Positions 36,970 to 47,500 are shown, counted from the stretch's first letter. The stretch: 64,000 nucleotides of DNA from Nemertoderma westbladi (GCA_032718475.1 JAUCBJ010006782.1:19516-83515), one strand, 5' to 3'. Notes: a model not told the origin generated them from the sequence alone. Made by a program: numbers and translations.

Positions 36970-37207
36970 CATATTTTTCTCGTACGAGTATCAATGAATG
37001 TAATGCAGCCTGTATCTTCCCAAGTTTAATGTGGGCGATGACATCAGTGTCAGCTACAAATGAAAGGACTACTTCTGTCTCAAAAACTCCTGGGTTTGAA
37101 CCAGAAAGTGAACCGATTAATGTTGGCGAGTGAGCAAATACTTTGGATTCCCCCGCACCACTTGCTGTGATCCATGGACCACAAGCAACTTCCTGGTTAC
37201 TTGCCAG
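36970..37207 (-). CDS. Host gene exon B
   Basis: A 238-bp minus-strand exon between the acceptor aacatttcag and the donor gtaagtaag. It begins in phase 0 and ends in phase 1, and its frame is free of stops. The peptide starts LASNQEVACGPWITASGAGE, passes through PTLIGSLSGSNPGVFETEVV and ends HSLILVREKYG. It has a single Cys and alternating hydrophobic residues, consistent with a folded extracellular domain. I do not recognise the family. It fits between exon A (ends phase 0) and exon C (starts phase 1). A 22-bp minisatellite starts 110 bp upstream in the intron. Confidence 0.72.
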
Positions 37208-37317
37208 CTGAAATGTTAAAACAAAAGTATAAACATTCATTAAAAAAATATTTTACTGCAATTGCCATTCACAGGGACGGTTTGTATTCGATGCTGCTGC
37301 GAAAAACTAGAAATAGA

Positions 37318-37515
37318 GGCAGCCATAATGTACACCCAAGGCAGCCTTAACGTACACCCAAGGCAGTCATAACGTACACCCAAGGCAGCCATAACGTACA
37401 CCCAAGGCTGCCATAACGTTCACCCAAGGCAGCCATAACATACACCCAAGGCAGCCATAACGTACAGCCAAGGCAGCCATTACGTACACCCAAGGCAGCC
37501 ATAACGTACACCCAA
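37318..37515 (+). repeat. 22-bp minisatellite, first block
   Basis: Nine units of ggcagccataacgtacaccc plus aa, with point variants. It is interrupted after the ninth unit. Confidence 0.92.
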
Positions 37516-37795
37516 TATAGGAAATATAGGTTTTCTTTTTGGAGTTATTACAGCCCTGGTGACTAAATGAGAAAACAAAACAGGTTCTTTATTATCAATT
37601 AATTTCTGCCACTAGGGCCATCTTCAGGATATAAATCAAACAAAACGGACAGAAACCACACCGACTACATACAGTTACTTATATTTACTTACATGTTACA
37701 ATAAAAAAATACAAAAATAGGCCTAGGTAAGTACTGAAGTAACTACAAAAAACCGCAACCAACTACACCACAGCTGTCATGTAGTACTGGTCTAG
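37516..37795 (-). mobile_element. 280-bp insertion splitting the minisatellite
   Basis: Unique sequence between two blocks of the same tandem repeat. Its minus strand holds cctgaagatggccctagtgg, a phrase type often seen near the end of Penelope-like or related elements. No ORF and no clear TSD. Confidence 0.45.
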
Positions 37796-37949
37796 TCATA
37801 ACGTACACCCAAGGCAGCCATAACGTACACCTAAGGTAGCCATAACGTACACCCATGGCAGCCTTAATTTACACTCAATGTCGCCATAATGTACACCCTA
37901 GGCCGCCATAGCATACACCCTTGGCCGCCATAACATACACCCAAGGCCA
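37796..37949 (+). repeat. 22-bp minisatellite, second block
   Basis: Seven more units of the same repeat, more diverged than the first block. Confidence 0.9.
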
Positions 37950-38619
37950 TCAGGGCTGCCGAGAGGGGGGGGGGGGGCAGAGGGGGTAATATTGCCGGGC
38001 CCAGGAGATGCTGATGTGGCCTGATGCTGGCACTGATGATGCCTTACACTTACATATAAAATAAGTAATGGTAGTTTTTAAAAACTTGTTTAACAACGAG
38101 TTAAAATTTATCCATTGTACTCCATATGAAAGAAAAATTTAAAGACCAGATTTAAAAGCACCAAAGCGATTGGGGGTTTCGAAGGTCTAGTGAGAGGGAA
38201 TTGTATATTTTGGGTGCGGCGACAGTGAAGGCACGCTTGCCATAATTTCCTAGGTTATATCTGGGGATTTCAAGCAACCCAGAATTACCGGAAACAGTAA
38301 CAGCTGTGGCTCATATCGCGTTAGTAGGTTCCATAGTCCATCATAACATACACCATGTCCCAGAATATAGTGTTGAATTCATTGACACAACCACCCCCAC
38401 CCCCCCCCCCCCCCCCCCCAAATTGTTCTACACATCTTGATGAGATTACATGAAATTTGAAACAGAGATAGTCTCACTCTGTTTGATTCGGAGTCCTTTT
38501 CAGGCTCATACTACACACAGCAAAAGTGGGGAAGTTCAAACCCAATTCCCACTGCGTGGCGTCCCACTCTGTTTGTTACACGAACGGATGAAGTGGTAGG
38601 CATTCACCAGCGGCAGCAT
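37950..38619. other. Intronic DNA with poly(G)/poly(C) tracts
   Basis: No gene. A G run at about 37966-37977 and a long C run at about 38392-38419. A phrase from 38471 (cactctgtttgattcggagt...) recurs as a direct repeat at about 38865-38916, on the other side of the palindrome. Confidence 0.4.
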
Positions 38620-38868
38620 AGTGTAAAGATGATAGAAAAAATAAAGTATTGAGGGTCTTTAGCTGGTTATATTATATTAGGTAAAGATACAATAGTAAAC
38701 GTTTTCGACCTACCGGTCTGCATCAGACTATGTACTGGCAACTTAGTTGCCAGTACATAGTCTGATGCAGACCGGTAGGTCGAAAACGTTTACTATTATA
38801 TCTTTATTTAATATAATATAACCAGCTAAAGACCCTCAATACTTTATTTTTTCTATCATCTTTACACT
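38620..38868. repeat. Near-perfect 249-bp palindrome
   Basis: Two 124-base arms around a single base at 38744. The outer ends read agtgtaaagatgat and its complement; the centre reads actggcaact t agttgccagt. Only a few mismatches are seen (around the ggtaaagatac region). Confidence 0.92.
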
Positions 38869-39266
38869 CTGTTTGTTTCCGAGTCCTTTTCAGGCTCGTA
38901 CTACGCACAGTAAAAGACCCCACTGGGGAATAAGTTGTCCCTTTGCACTAGGCTAGGCCCAGGATAGGCTGTCAGGAACTCTACCAAGTACTTGATTCCT
39001 TGGGCTACATGGCCCCATTTTAACTTTGAAAAGCCGACAATTTTGGAGTCAGCCTTTCTAAGAAACAGACCGTAATCGAATAATTTTGGGTTTCAGAGTT
39101 TCTAGTTTTTTGCCCACTTTGCCCGGGTTATAATTTTCATTTGAGTTTAATTTATAAATTTGGTGGTTACCCGGTACAAAATTAAAATAACGCGAACATA
39201 AATGGAGGTAACCCTTAGACAATAAAGCGATGATTGTTGTAAGGTAAGCCACAAACGAGTCTAACA
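38869..39266. other. Intronic DNA
   Basis: No gene recognised. Begins with the second copy of the cactctgttt direct repeat. Confidence 0.4.
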
Positions 39267-40169
39267 TTAATATTCCGTGAAAACAATAAAATAGGACATG
39301 GGGTCATACTCCCTCAGATACAACCTAGCATATAGGGCCACTTGGGCCACTGTTAGTAGGCCTAGTCAGGCACTAAGGCCCATTAAAAAATTAAATACCA
39401 AATCGATTTTAGTGCTACATACTGTACCCAACCCAACTGCTGCACCACAAGGAAAAGTGCACCATACAGTAGGGTAACTAACTACTGGTACCAGTAAGTA
39501 TTGCACGAATAGGCTCTCCCATAAATTAAGAAAAATATAGGACATTTTGTCCGCCTATAAGAAGTCTAAGTATTAAATTTTATAAAAATAAAAGGGTTTT
39601 GGAGATTTAAACACTGAATGGAATAAGACCCCATGTCCTATTTTATTGTTTTCATAATTACTGTCACAATCCCTCTAAAGTCGTGGTTGTCTAACATCAT
39701 ATAATTATATATTTACAAGGGCATTTTCGGACATCTGCGCAATTTTGTTTAAAAATCTGATCATTTATCTGTACATACCGGTAGGTGCTAATTGGGGTTG
39801 GTTTGCATTCAGTGGGGAATCATGTTTATGCATTTGGGGCTGATGTTAACATACATTGGGGGTGGGTGGTTTCAACTCTGTTTGGTGGTACGGTAGGATT
39901 TATAATTTATTGGTCATTGTCTTAATTTAGTGGTGCAGTTTTGTTAGGTTAGGGGTGGGGTTCGCGGCACACTGCTGATGAGGAGAACCACGAATCCCAG
40001 GGTTCAGTGTTTAAATCTCCGAAACCCTTTTATTTTTATAAAATTTATTACTTAGACTTACCTTTTCGGCGGACAAAATGTCCTATATTTTTGGATAGTA
40101 CTGTACACGAAACGAATCTGGACCAAACTGGACCGAACTGAACCGAACTGGATCGATAGTGTGGATCGA

Positions 40170-40304
40170 CTACTAGGATCGGCATGCTGCATTGCAGTTG
40201 CATTTGGTGTCCTCAGCAGTTAGAGCCAGGCATGGACTCCCATAGAGGAGTCCTGGAACTACTGCTGCTCTAAATAATCGGACCTTAAGTTTCCGATTAA
40301 TTCT
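40170..40304 (-). mobile_element. Family R fragment R6, internally deleted
   Basis: The last ~36 bases of the family are joined directly to a stretch from the RT C-terminal region (ttggtgtcctcagcagttag to ccgattaattct); about 360 bp between are missing. It stops exactly where the TAG tail of R5 begins. Confidence 0.8.
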
Positions 40305-41320
40305 CTACTACTACTACTAGGATCGGCATGCTGTATTGCAGCTGCATTTTTAAGAATGCTGTGCCGGCTTATCGACAAAATTGCACCGCCACAACTCCCT
40401 ATCACCCATGACATTAGCTAGATCATCCGCATCTTCAAGGCCAGTGTCTTTTAAGATGCGTCTCAAGAAAGTCATGGGCTGTCCACCATGCTTAATCACT
40501 CCATGCGGCTGCCAAAGTACAGATTATGCACTGGCTGGTCCCCACGGCGAAAGCAATGTCCTGCAAAGCGGAGGCGATTTTGTTCTAGTGTCAAGCTTGG
40601 GGGAACCAATGAGACACCTCCAATGTTACATAGTGTCTGGTTGGAGATGTGTGCATTGTACTTGACACAATGAACCCGGCGTAGCATTCTTGTGAATGTG
40701 CCATCCAGAGATTTGGTGTCCTCAGCAGCTAGAGCCCAGCATGGACTCCCATAGAGGAGTACTGGAACTACTGCTGCTCTAAATAATCGGACCTTAAGTT
40801 TCCGATTAATTCTCGGTGACTTCCAAATCCTGGAAAGCCTATTCAAGGCTGCCCATGCTTTTCCCTTACGTATTCGAAGGTCTTCACCTGACTTCCGGAT
40901 CCATGATCCCAGGTAACAGAAGTCATCCACATGCTCAAGCATACCATCTTTTGAGCTTATGCTCATCCGATCAGAGACTTGCTGAGGACTTTCAAAGTTA
41001 ACTGTCAAAATTTTGGTCTTTCTGGAGTTAATAAAAAGACCAACACTAGAAGCAGCATGGTCTAATGAGCTGAGCAGCCGTTGGGCTCCCTCTAATGATT
41101 CTGAGAGTACTCCTAAGTCATCAGCAAAGTCTAGATCAGTTAGGTACTTGGCAGGATTTCCTCGACTTCTGGAGCCAGTAGGTGGAGTTATCATCACCCC
41201 ATCATCATTATGATGATCTAAGGACATGCATAGAACATAGTCAACCACAATAATGAGCAAGAATGGTGCAAGTGTGTCTCCTTGGAGGACGCCCCATAAC
41301 ACTTCAAATGGTTCTGTGTC
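40305..41320 (-). mobile_element. Family R copy R5: 5'-truncated
   Basis: Starts at a (TAG)n tail and runs to the GVLQGDTLAP region of RT, where it is cut. The frame 41302-40496 (268 codons) is open but a missing base near 40520 throws the last codons out of frame. Head-to-tail with R6. Confidence 0.85.
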
Positions 41321-41675
41321 CTGCTACCAGTAGGCCTACTGGTAAAAGCAGTACAGCAGTGTTTTATATGAAGTAAGTAATCTTAATTTAGCGACATCTT
41401 ATACGCAACTAAATTTATAATGTATGAAAAGACCAAATGAAATTCAATATAAATTTTCACCTGTCTGCATGGATGGTTGTTTTTAGATTATGTTTCATTT
41501 GGCGGTCCAGTTCGGTCCAGTTCGCCTCTCTTTCGATCCAGTTCGGTTCAGTTCGGTCCAGTTCGGTCCAGATTCGAGTACATAACTATCCTATATTTTT
41601 CTTAATTTATGGGATAGCCTATTCGTGCTATACTTACCGGTACCTGTAGTTACTGTATGGTATGGTGCAGTTTTC

Positions 41676-41680
41676 GTTGT
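41676..41680. repeat. Left TSD of BEL-A
   Basis: gttgt, found again at 62487-62491. The two flanks align as one continuous arm of the inverted-repeat mosaic, which supports this short TSD. Confidence 0.65.
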
Positions 41681-41804
41681 TATAGAATTATATTCCCTAA
41701 ATGCCGTGGATTTTCAAAATTTTATTTTATTCGGATTAACTTTGTAAAAGATTGCTTTGAATCCTCATTTGTATTTGTAATATCTATTGTACATCTATTG
41801 GTCA

Positions 41805-41884
41805 AGTGGTTCAGTAGCTCAGTCGGTAGAGCGTTGGAAATTATATGTGTAGTAGGTATTGAGTTCGAATCCTAGTAAGTGCGA
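41805..41884 (+). ncRNA. tRNA-like sequence inside the 5' LTR
   Basis: A box tagctcagtcggtagagc (41815-41832) and B box gagttcgaatcct (41861-41873) at tRNA spacing. Acceptor and anticodon stems do not pair, so it is tRNA-derived, not a working tRNA. The same sequence is in the 3' LTR (A box 60724-60741). Confidence 0.5.
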
Positions 41885-42051
41885 ATTATTTTTTGTGCAG
41901 AATTTCAACTCATTTAAATTAACCGCTACAAATTAATTGCATTTGTCTGTACCAATGAGACTGTAGTTATTTGATTGTAACCAATGTCGTGCAAGTTATA
42001 TATTAGCTGGACCAATAGCTATCTTTAAAAACCTGTTAGAACCTATAGAAC

Positions 42052-42099
42052 AATCGAGAATTTTCTCGATTGATTGCAGCACAAATTTGCTATATAAAG
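42052..42099 (+). promoter_or_regulatory. Putative LTR promoter: hairpin and TATA box
   Basis: A perfect 9-bp hairpin (aatcgagaa tt ttctcgatt) precedes tatataaagg (42091-42100). An AATAAA at 42226-42231 lies about 135 bp downstream, which would place the R region at roughly 42120-42250 and leave a long U5. The 3' LTR has the same elements (TATA at 61000, AATAAA at 61135). A second TATA-like catataaat lies at 43317-43325. Confidence 0.5.
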
Positions 42100-43556
42100 G
42101 TGCGATTTGTTCATTAGTTATCTTCAATCTATCTCATTACTCTAACCATATTCGTATCTCTGAGTTATCTAATATTTGTTTATTCGGTCATTAGTATTCA
42201 GATTACATTTTGTATTATTATCTGCAATAAATTCAGAAATACTGCTATCTGCCTTTCTTTTCACCATGGATTCACTACGGTGAACAAACCTAAGGGACAG
42301 GATGGCCGGCTAGAGATCGGGCCGCAGCAATGAACGGGAACATCACGGGAATGTAGACAAGAGACAACCCGCAATACCATCTTGAGTTATTCGCCCATCG
42401 CCTGAAAGGTTAGACAGCGTTCGACGCCTCGCTACCTAAGTTTAAGACCAAAAGATCAAAAGGTAGAAGTAGTGACACGCTGTGAGCCTAAAATTACATT
42501 TTAGGGACTGTACTGTCTTGATTCAGGAAAAAACCGCAGTAGACCTTCATATTCCTACGGGGGGGGGAGAGCAGGCAGATACTAGTACGCAGATAGGACG
42601 TAGGCACACCGGTACGAAGCATACAAATTGGTAGGGTGCAGCAAACTGTACGCCTAACCCTTGCTAAGTACAGGTGTGTGTGCGACTATTTGTAGTACGA
42701 CAGTGTCCATTGCATTAGAACTTGTAGGCTAGGGGTTGCTGTGTTTTCACCTGAATTGGGATTGTACCGTTCAGGCGGTAGGGCAGTTTACAGCTAGGCG
42801 CAAATAAATTGAGGCTATTAGGGATATACTAACATCTACCGTGTCCCCGCCAACGCCCTAATAGGAAGTTACCCGGACTACCTGGGTGACTAAAATTCTA
42901 GATAGGAGCCAGGATAGCTATTAGTAACTGTACGCCTACAGTAGTAAACTAACACATCTCTTCTTAGTATCAGGGACCTGGTACCTAAAATTGCCGAATT
43001 CTGGGCGTAGTATTAACCTTATGCCTGAATTTGAGTCCTGGAAATACGCAAGAGGGGAAGGAACCTTATCATTCGTGAGTATTGGACCTACAAGTTATAA
43101 AATTAGAATATTCGTAAAATGCACACCGTACCCAGTAATTATATATGTGAAGGAGCAAAACTGCTTTTGACCGTTCAGAATTGACACACGCGTGTTAGAA
43201 ATTATTTACACCTCAAAATATATAAAATTAACTTTCGTCCTTACTGCACTTTGCTCGCTAGTTAGACATCTCCAAATATCTGCCTCTGTACCTAGCTAGC
43301 GTCCCTTTTGCCCAACCATATAAATCACACCGCGGCAAAGTATACGAGCCCCTTAGTCCGTCAGTGAGTCAGCCTGATTTTAGGATTCGCTGCGCGGGAT
43401 TTTGTTTTATCGAAGTTTGTCTGCTCGTAGACTGTTTTCTGCCTCACCGGTTATAAGAGATCGATACTGCAATATATTCGCTTACTTAGAGTTTACTGTT
43501 TTGGTGAGAAGGTCGGATTATGATTTGATTCACAAACTTTACAGTAAGATATTGCA

Positions 43557-44061
43557 CCAAGATCCAACAACTTTGGTTGGGAAAATCGCGTTTCGTCCGC
43601 AACGTTAAAAACGGAAAGGTTCACGTCCGGTTTGTATCTGGGAATCTGTTTTTCTGGAGAATTATTGGAGTGGGTGAGTTCGAAAAGTTGCATAAATAAG
43701 TTAGGCATTACCGTATTAGTTAAAATTATTGTGGGTTCCACTGTCTCAAGTATTTATGCATTCCGTATGATTTCTTTGTTCATTGCTGAATTAGTCCGTA
43801 TTATTGTATTTAATTTACCTTTTGATAACGCATATCGTTATCCGATTTATTTGTTATAAAATTGGCCACTAGGCTAATTTTATTATATACTTATTCCGTG
43901 ACATTTATTTGCTGTAAAATTGGCCGTTTAGGCTAATTTTATCCATCTGCTATAAAATCGGCCGGTAGGCTAATTTTATATGACTGTAATTAGTACCGTT
44001 TAGATAAATACGGTAAACTCGATACTTTGACACTCACTTTACTTGACTTACAACTACCGAA
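43557..44061 (+). other. Leader between 5' LTR and gag
   Basis: About 500 bp with no ORF of note. The expected primer-binding site next to the LTR is not recognisable. The last third carries three similar hairpins (next entry). Confidence 0.5.
43857..43978 (+). promoter_or_regulatory. Three tandem hairpins in the gag leader
   Basis: Three copies of taaaattggcc-loop-ggctaatttta at 43857-43882, 43914-43941 and 43953-43978. The stems can pair fully in RNA (one with a wobble or compensating change) with short loops that differ (acta, gttta, ggta). They end 83 bases before the gag ATG. An RNA packaging or translation element is plausible. Confidence 0.6.
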
Positions 44062-44592
44062 ATGAGTGACAAACAAGACTATACGAAAAATACACAAACC
44101 GACTATGACTCATGTGACGCGGATAAGTCAGCAGCGGAAGAACAACAGGGGAAGACTCGCGAGCCTACCGAACCTACACTGTGTGCGTCACCAGTACATC
44201 CAACGGGAGTACCGGATGCCGTAGTACGAGGCGACGGTAGGACCGAGGACTTTCTAACTGTTCCGCAACCTAGATACAGGGAAACGGACATGGTAAGTTC
44301 AGCAGGAAGCCAGGAAAGCGTGGTTAGAAGCGTCGGTGGATACATGGCGCATATTACCAGGAGTATTGGAGAAGGTCATCGCATATTAGACGAGATTATT
44401 ATTACAACCCGAGGAAGAACAGGAACTGTACCAACTGGATGGACAATTGAAACACCTGACGGACCACTTACGCATGTGCGGCGAAGACGTCGGCGATTTG
44501 GAAACCGTGCCGGAATATGCGAAGGAAACTTCATTCGCACAAATCGAATCGGCACCGGGAATACTAAATCAATCGCTGGTAAGTATTCGTAG
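44062..44592 (+). CDS. BEL-A gag, N-terminal frame
   Basis: The first ATG after the leader opens a 176-codon frame, acidic and polar at its start (MSDKQDYTKNTQTDYDSC). It includes GYMAHITRSIGEGHRILDE. From about 44390 the overlapping +1 frame reads more like the rest of gag (EEEQELYQLDGQLKHLTDHL), whereas this frame turns Arg-rich (THVRRRRRRFG) and stops. So either translation shifts by +1 near 44390-44410 (attattattac run), or the copy carries a 1-nt indel, or gag starts at the in-frame ATG 44474. Confidence 0.55.
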   Translation: MSDKQDYTKNTQTDYDSCDADKSAAEEQQGKTREPTEPTLCASPVHPTGVPDAVVRGDGRTEDFLTVPQPRYRETDMVSSAGSQESVVRSVGGYMAHITRSIGEGHRILDEIIITTRGRTGTVPTGWTIETPDGPLTHVRRRRRRFGNRAGICEGNFIRTNRIGTGNTKSIAGKYS

Positions 44593-47500
44593 CGAAATCT
44601 GCGAGGGAAGTATGGTCACGTCAGAAGTTGCTCGACAACAGCAAGAATTCTACCAACAACAACGAGAAATCGAGGAACAAGCTCAACTTCTAGTGATGCA
44701 GGCAGCAGTAGAGGAAGAGAAGTTACGCGTTGCAAATGTAGCGAGAATCTCTCATCTACAGGAACAAGCTGAATTAGAAGCAGCTGAAGTAGAAAGGTTA
44801 GAAGTAGACATCGCCCAACAAACGGCAGCGGTTGATTTAGCGCAACGAAACGCAGCGGTCGAGTTAGAGCGACAGATGGCAGCGGCTGATTTGGAGCGAC
44901 AAAACGCAGCGGCTGATTTGGAACGACGAAACGCAGCGGTCGAGTTAGAGCGACAAATGGCAGCGGCTGATTTGGAGCGACGAAACGCAGCGGCTGATTT
45001 AGAGCGACGAAACGCAGCGGCGGAATTAGAGAGAGAAAGATTAGTTTCGGAAGCACGGGCCGAAATGAAAACACGGCAAATAAAAGCTCAATCCGCTATA
45101 CGACAAGCGGAGTTTGAGGCGCAACGACAACAAACGGAACAACGAGAGAAGACAGCTAAACTTCATTTCGAACTCGAGAAGAAGGCGAGAGAAGTAGCCG
45201 AAGCCAAGGAAAATCTGGATCTTCTAGCCCGCGATCGATCAATGAGATCTCGAGACGGACATGACTTGGACCAGATAGAGGTAAGACATCGCCAAATTCA
45301 GGAACGGAAGAAGGAAGGAAGCGTGGGAGCACCCGGACGGGAACGACAATTAGTAAAGGACTTGTGTCAACGATTCCCACAGGTAACTCATATGTTTGCA
45401 CCGGTTACGACTAAGGAACCTGTTTCGATTGCTGGTAGCAGTGATATCTCTCCTATCCATGGTGTGACGGAACACAGGTTTGTTATTCCGGACAAGTTTA
45501 TACCTTCAAGAGCAACGTCGTCGCCTATTCAGAAAGTCAAGGTAAGTGACCCGCCGATTACAGATCGTAGTAGTTTATTAGTTGGACCTGCACTACTGAC
45601 GACTAAACAGGTGAGTCCACCTTTGACGCCAAAACCTGTTACACACTACGCTTACCCAATGACGTTTAGGCCAACAAGGCCAGTTGTTTCAAATGCTGTC
45701 ATTCGCCCACCGTTCAATCAGTTTACATCGCAATCTACGACTTCGAGGAAGACTTGTGAGCCTACCGAACAACGGAGATCAGTGGATACGCGACCGTTCA
45801 ACCAGTGTACATCGCAATCTACGACTTCGAGGAAGACTTGTGAGCCTACCGAACAACGGAGATCAGTGGATACGCGACCGTTCAACCAGTATACATCGCA
45901 ATCTACGACTTCGAGGAAGACTTGTGAGCCTACCGAACAACGGAGATCAGTGGATACGCGACCGTTCAATCAGTTTACATCGCAATCTACGACTTCGAGG
46001 AAGACTTGTGAGCCTACCGAACAACGGAGATCAGTGGATACGCGACCGTTCAATCAGTTTACATCGCAATCTACGACTTCGAGGAAGACTTGTGAGCCTA
46101 CCGAACAACGGAGATCAGTGGATACGCGACCGTTCAATCAGTTTACATCGCAATCTACGACTTCGAGGAAGACTTGTGAGCCTACCGAACAACGGAGATC
46201 AGTGGATACGCGACCGTTCAATCAGTTTACATCGCAATCTACGACTTCGAGGAAGACTTGTGAGCCTACCGAACAACGGAGATCAGTGGACGATGTTCCA
46301 AAACGAAACGTTAGAATTCGTACGACGCAACGGACGCGAGCACGTCGACCACCATATCCAGATGATAGTAGTACTTCGAGCGAATCGGATTACCCGAAAC
46401 GCGAGGTATTTAGAACAGGGGCGGCCGATGAATATAAACGCGAGCGTTCAGACAACTCCTTCGTAGACAATCCTCCACAGAATACACCAACACAGAAGGC
46501 GTTACAACCAACGGACGCAATAAGTACACAACAGTTCGCCGACATCCTGCGACCAGTTGTCAACAAGTTGGCTCAGATCGAGGAGCGTCTGGAGGAAGTT
46601 CAAACCGATAGTTCGAGGAACACTGAATTCGAACACAATAGGCACCCGAAGGAACCACAAAGACCGGTACCTTCAAACCCCACATCGTATCAGGGAAAAG
46701 CGCCAAGAAGGGATATCAACCAGATTACCAACCAAGGACGCGAAACTCTGAACGTTGCCGTGGAGATAGCGAAATTCGCAGCCAGACAAGGATTGCCGGT
46801 ACAACAACCACCGAATTTTTCCGGTAGCTCAAAACACTGGCATACTTTCGTAGACTATATCGAATCCCAGATCGCCGTGTGCGCCTTTACATCACGGGAG
46901 AAGTTCAATTACCTGCTTCAAACGTTGTCAGGAGAACCTAAACGTTTGGCAGAGACCTTCGTTGGTGTACCGGACGCCTTCGAACTAGCGTATGATCGTT
47001 TAACTTCGATATACGGAGGTACAGTCAGTATGGCCAGGTCAGTAATAGAGGAACTCTGTAAGGGAGGGGCTATTACTAAACCCGTCGACTTATTAAAACT
47101 GGCTGACGAGATAAGGAACGCTATCACTACTTTAAGATCCATTGGACAACTTGATTACGGGAATACCCCTACAGTCCTATTAAAGATCATAGGACGACTC
47201 CACCATCGACTTCGTCGGGAGTGGAGAAAGATCGAATACCAGCGAGAAGAGTGGGGTGGATTCTTAAAATTGGAGGACGTGTACCTTTTAATATCCAGGG
47301 AGGCAGTAGTAGAAACTCGATCTAACTACACTGACCAGCACATCGTGGCAGAAGGAATCACATTGCCATCCTCCAACCGACAAAAACCCCAGACAACATC
47401 CACTAAGACGGCCACTTACGCCACATCGACGGAATCACGACAATTCTCGGACAGTAATAGGGTATCTGCGCCCATTGGGACAAAACAGACGAGACAACAA

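Larger units (their letters stand above)
39267..41680. mobile_element. Inverted-repeat mosaic (left arm, core, part of right arm)
   Basis: The left arm (39267-39542) is inverted and continued at 41587-41680 and then, beyond the BEL-A insertion, at 62492-62665. Words such as ccataaattaagaaaaatat and cacttgggccactgttagta occur in both arms. Inside, 39541-39612 is again inverted against about 40003-40098, and 39610-39720 repeats the outer end, so there are nested inverted repeats. No ORF for a transposase is visible. Two family R fragments sit in the core. Confidence 0.6.
41681..43556 (+). repeat. 5' LTR of BEL-A
   Basis: 1876 bp, matching 60590-62433 with only a few base changes plus one ~31-bp indel (42862-42893 region). 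It begins tatagaattatattcc. The match stops at attgca (43556). The 3' LTR seems to run ~53 bp further, so the end of this LTR may have been lost along with the primer-binding site; no convincing TGG-start primer site follows. Confidence 0.85.

Noticed and set aside
41805-41884. Functional tRNA gene
   Set aside because: A and B boxes are good, but acceptor, anticodon and T stems do not pair; it is part of the LTR.
43402-43608. Small ORF at the 5' LTR end (also 62279-62563)
   Set aside because: It differs between the two LTRs after the shared border, and has no recognisable domain or conserved stop.
45684-46466. 260-codon plus-strand frame in the 84-bp repeats
   Set aside because: It only exists because the repeat unit length is a multiple of three; the gag frame over the same DNA is continuous with conserved domains.
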